DNA from: JAQGMO01 sp050954505 | GTDB lineage: Bacteria > Pseudomonadota > Gammaproteobacteria > Burkholderiales > Burkholderiaceae_D | Length of the DNA: 5,573 bases | Assembly (NCBI GenBank): GCA_050954505.1 | Contig: JBPBPY010000515.1 | Location: 1 to 5,573 of the forward strand | Reading direction: 5' to 3' | Part shown: positions 4,868 through 5,573 of the stretch, piece by piece | Layout: the number at the start of each line of letters is the position of its first letter | Position numbering within the stretch: position 1 is the first letter of the stretch | The notes under the pieces: generated by a model | What the model saw: the letters and a program-made list of their open reading frames with translations, nothing else | What the model was told of the DNA's origin: nothing | The model's database searches: none | Translations under genes and position numbers: made by a program

Positions 4868-5573
4868 TCAGCCATTTTCGTAGACCCACTGCAGCAGCAA
4901 GTCATTTGCCGGCCCGGCCGCTGGTGCGTTTTGATGATTGACAAGACACACCACGACATACCGTTTGCCGGACGCTGCCAGCACATAGCCGGCAATTGCG
5001 CGCACCGCATCGAGACTGCCGGTCTTGACATGCGCATTGCCGGCCACGCTGCGGTTCTTCAGCCGCGTTCGCATGGTGCCGTCATAACCGGCCAGCGGCA
5101 GCGACGACAAATATTCCGGCATGGTCGGCGACTGGAAGGCAGCGCCCAGCACCAGCCCCATGGTGCGCGCCGAAATGCGTTCAATGCGCGAGAGGCCCGA
5201 GCCATTCTCGATGATCAGCTCCGGCGCCTCGATGCCTTTGCCGGCCAGCCACGACTTCACCGCCCGTCCGCCCCGCTCCGGACTGCCGGGCAGCTTCAGC
5301 GTCTCAGCCGACAGACTCATGAGCAGCTGGCGCGCCATGACATTATTGCTGTACTTGTTGATGTCCCGGATAATGTCGGGCAAGGTCGGCGAATCCCAGC
5401 TCGTTACAGCACGCGCACCGGCCGGCACCAGGCCATCGCGCACCTGGCCGCTGAATGTGCCGCCCAGTTCGCGCCACAGCTGGCGGAACACGGCGGCAAA
5501 ATAATCGGTGTGACTGAGCTGGTAAGGATGTACGTACCAGATCTTGTCACCGCAGGAAGCAGCATAGCCGCCA
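4868..5573 (-). CDS. dacB: D-alanyl-D-alanine carboxypeptidase/endopeptidase, PBP4 type (C-terminal part)
   Basis: The frame is open from the window edge to the TGA at 4868-4870, giving 234 C-terminal codons. The N-terminal part, including the SxxK nucleophile motif, lies outside. The apparent start at 5491 is an internal GTG valine, since coding continues upstream with readable family sequence (CGDKIWYVHPYQLSHTDYFA). The second penicillin-binding motif, SNN within KYSNNVMARQ, is at 5342-5350. The third, KTG within HVKTGSLD, is at 5018-5026. ENGSGLSR between them (about 5192-5215) is also typical. These mark peptidase family S13, class C penicillin-binding proteins: periplasmic enzymes that remove the terminal D-Ala from peptidoglycan stem peptides and cut DD-crosslinks. 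The end WVYENG is a normal terminus. The gene converges on the TPM operon with a 28-base gap. No frameshift is visible. Confidence 0.93.
   Translation of the reverse strand, partial: GGYAASCGDKIWYVHPYQLSHTDYFAAVFRQLWRELGGTFSGQVRDGLVPAGARAVTSWDSPTLPDIIRDINKYSNNVMARQLLMSLSAETLKLPGSPERGGRAVKSWLAGKGIEAPELIIENGSGLSRIERISARTMGLVLGAAFQSPTMPEYLSSLPLAGYDGTMRTRLKNRSVAGNAHVKTGSLDAVRAIAGYVLAASGKRYVVVCLVNHQNAPAAGPANDLLLQWVYENG

Noticed and set aside
4868..5491. dacB beginning at 5491 as a complete 207-residue protein
   Set aside because: The codon there is GTG inside a frame that continues with plausible PBP4 sequence to the window edge. The protein would also lack its SxxK motif.

Overview
The window looks like chromosomal DNA of a GC-rich Gram-negative betaproteobacterium. 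An Oxalobacteraceae-like organism (the Janthinobacterium, Massilia and Herbaspirillum group) is my best guess. It rests on protein character (long-form PyrF, a LemA lipoprotein next to two TPM-domain genes, a class C penicillin-binding protein) and high G/C at third codon positions. No database search was possible, so the taxon is an inference.

Layout from left to right. Bases 1-59 probably hold the last codons of an upstream plus-strand gene, ending in tandem TGA stops. Bases 104-1576 (+) encode an intact 490-residue leucine-rich-repeat protein of the ribonuclease-inhibitor type. Its base composition is lower in GC than its neighbours, and it is the only accessory-looking gene here. It converges, across a 12-base gap, on pyrF (1589-2413, -), orotidine 5'-phosphate decarboxylase. 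The 299-base divergent spacer 2414-2712 contains a probable pyrF promoter and a cluster of inverted and direct repeats upstream of lemA.

Bases 2713-4839 (+) form an apparent three-gene operon: a LemA lipoprotein, a secreted and membrane-anchored TPM-domain protein with a glycine-rich tail, and a soluble cytoplasmic-looking TPM-domain protein. The last two genes overlap by one base (TAATG). A hairpin overlaps the operon's final stop codon. From the right edge, the C-terminal half of a PBP4-like D-alanyl-D-alanine carboxypeptidase/endopeptidase (dacB) runs back on the minus strand to 4868.

How the genes relate: the LemA/TPM/TPM group is a recurrent envelope-associated module of poorly known biochemistry, and it lies next to a peptidoglycan-remodelling enzyme. 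pyrF is metabolic housekeeping. The leucine-rich-repeat gene is unrelated to either and is the best candidate for something undescribed, possibly a host-directed or other protein-binding factor. No CRISPR array, tRNA, rRNA, insertion sequence or phage gene is visible.
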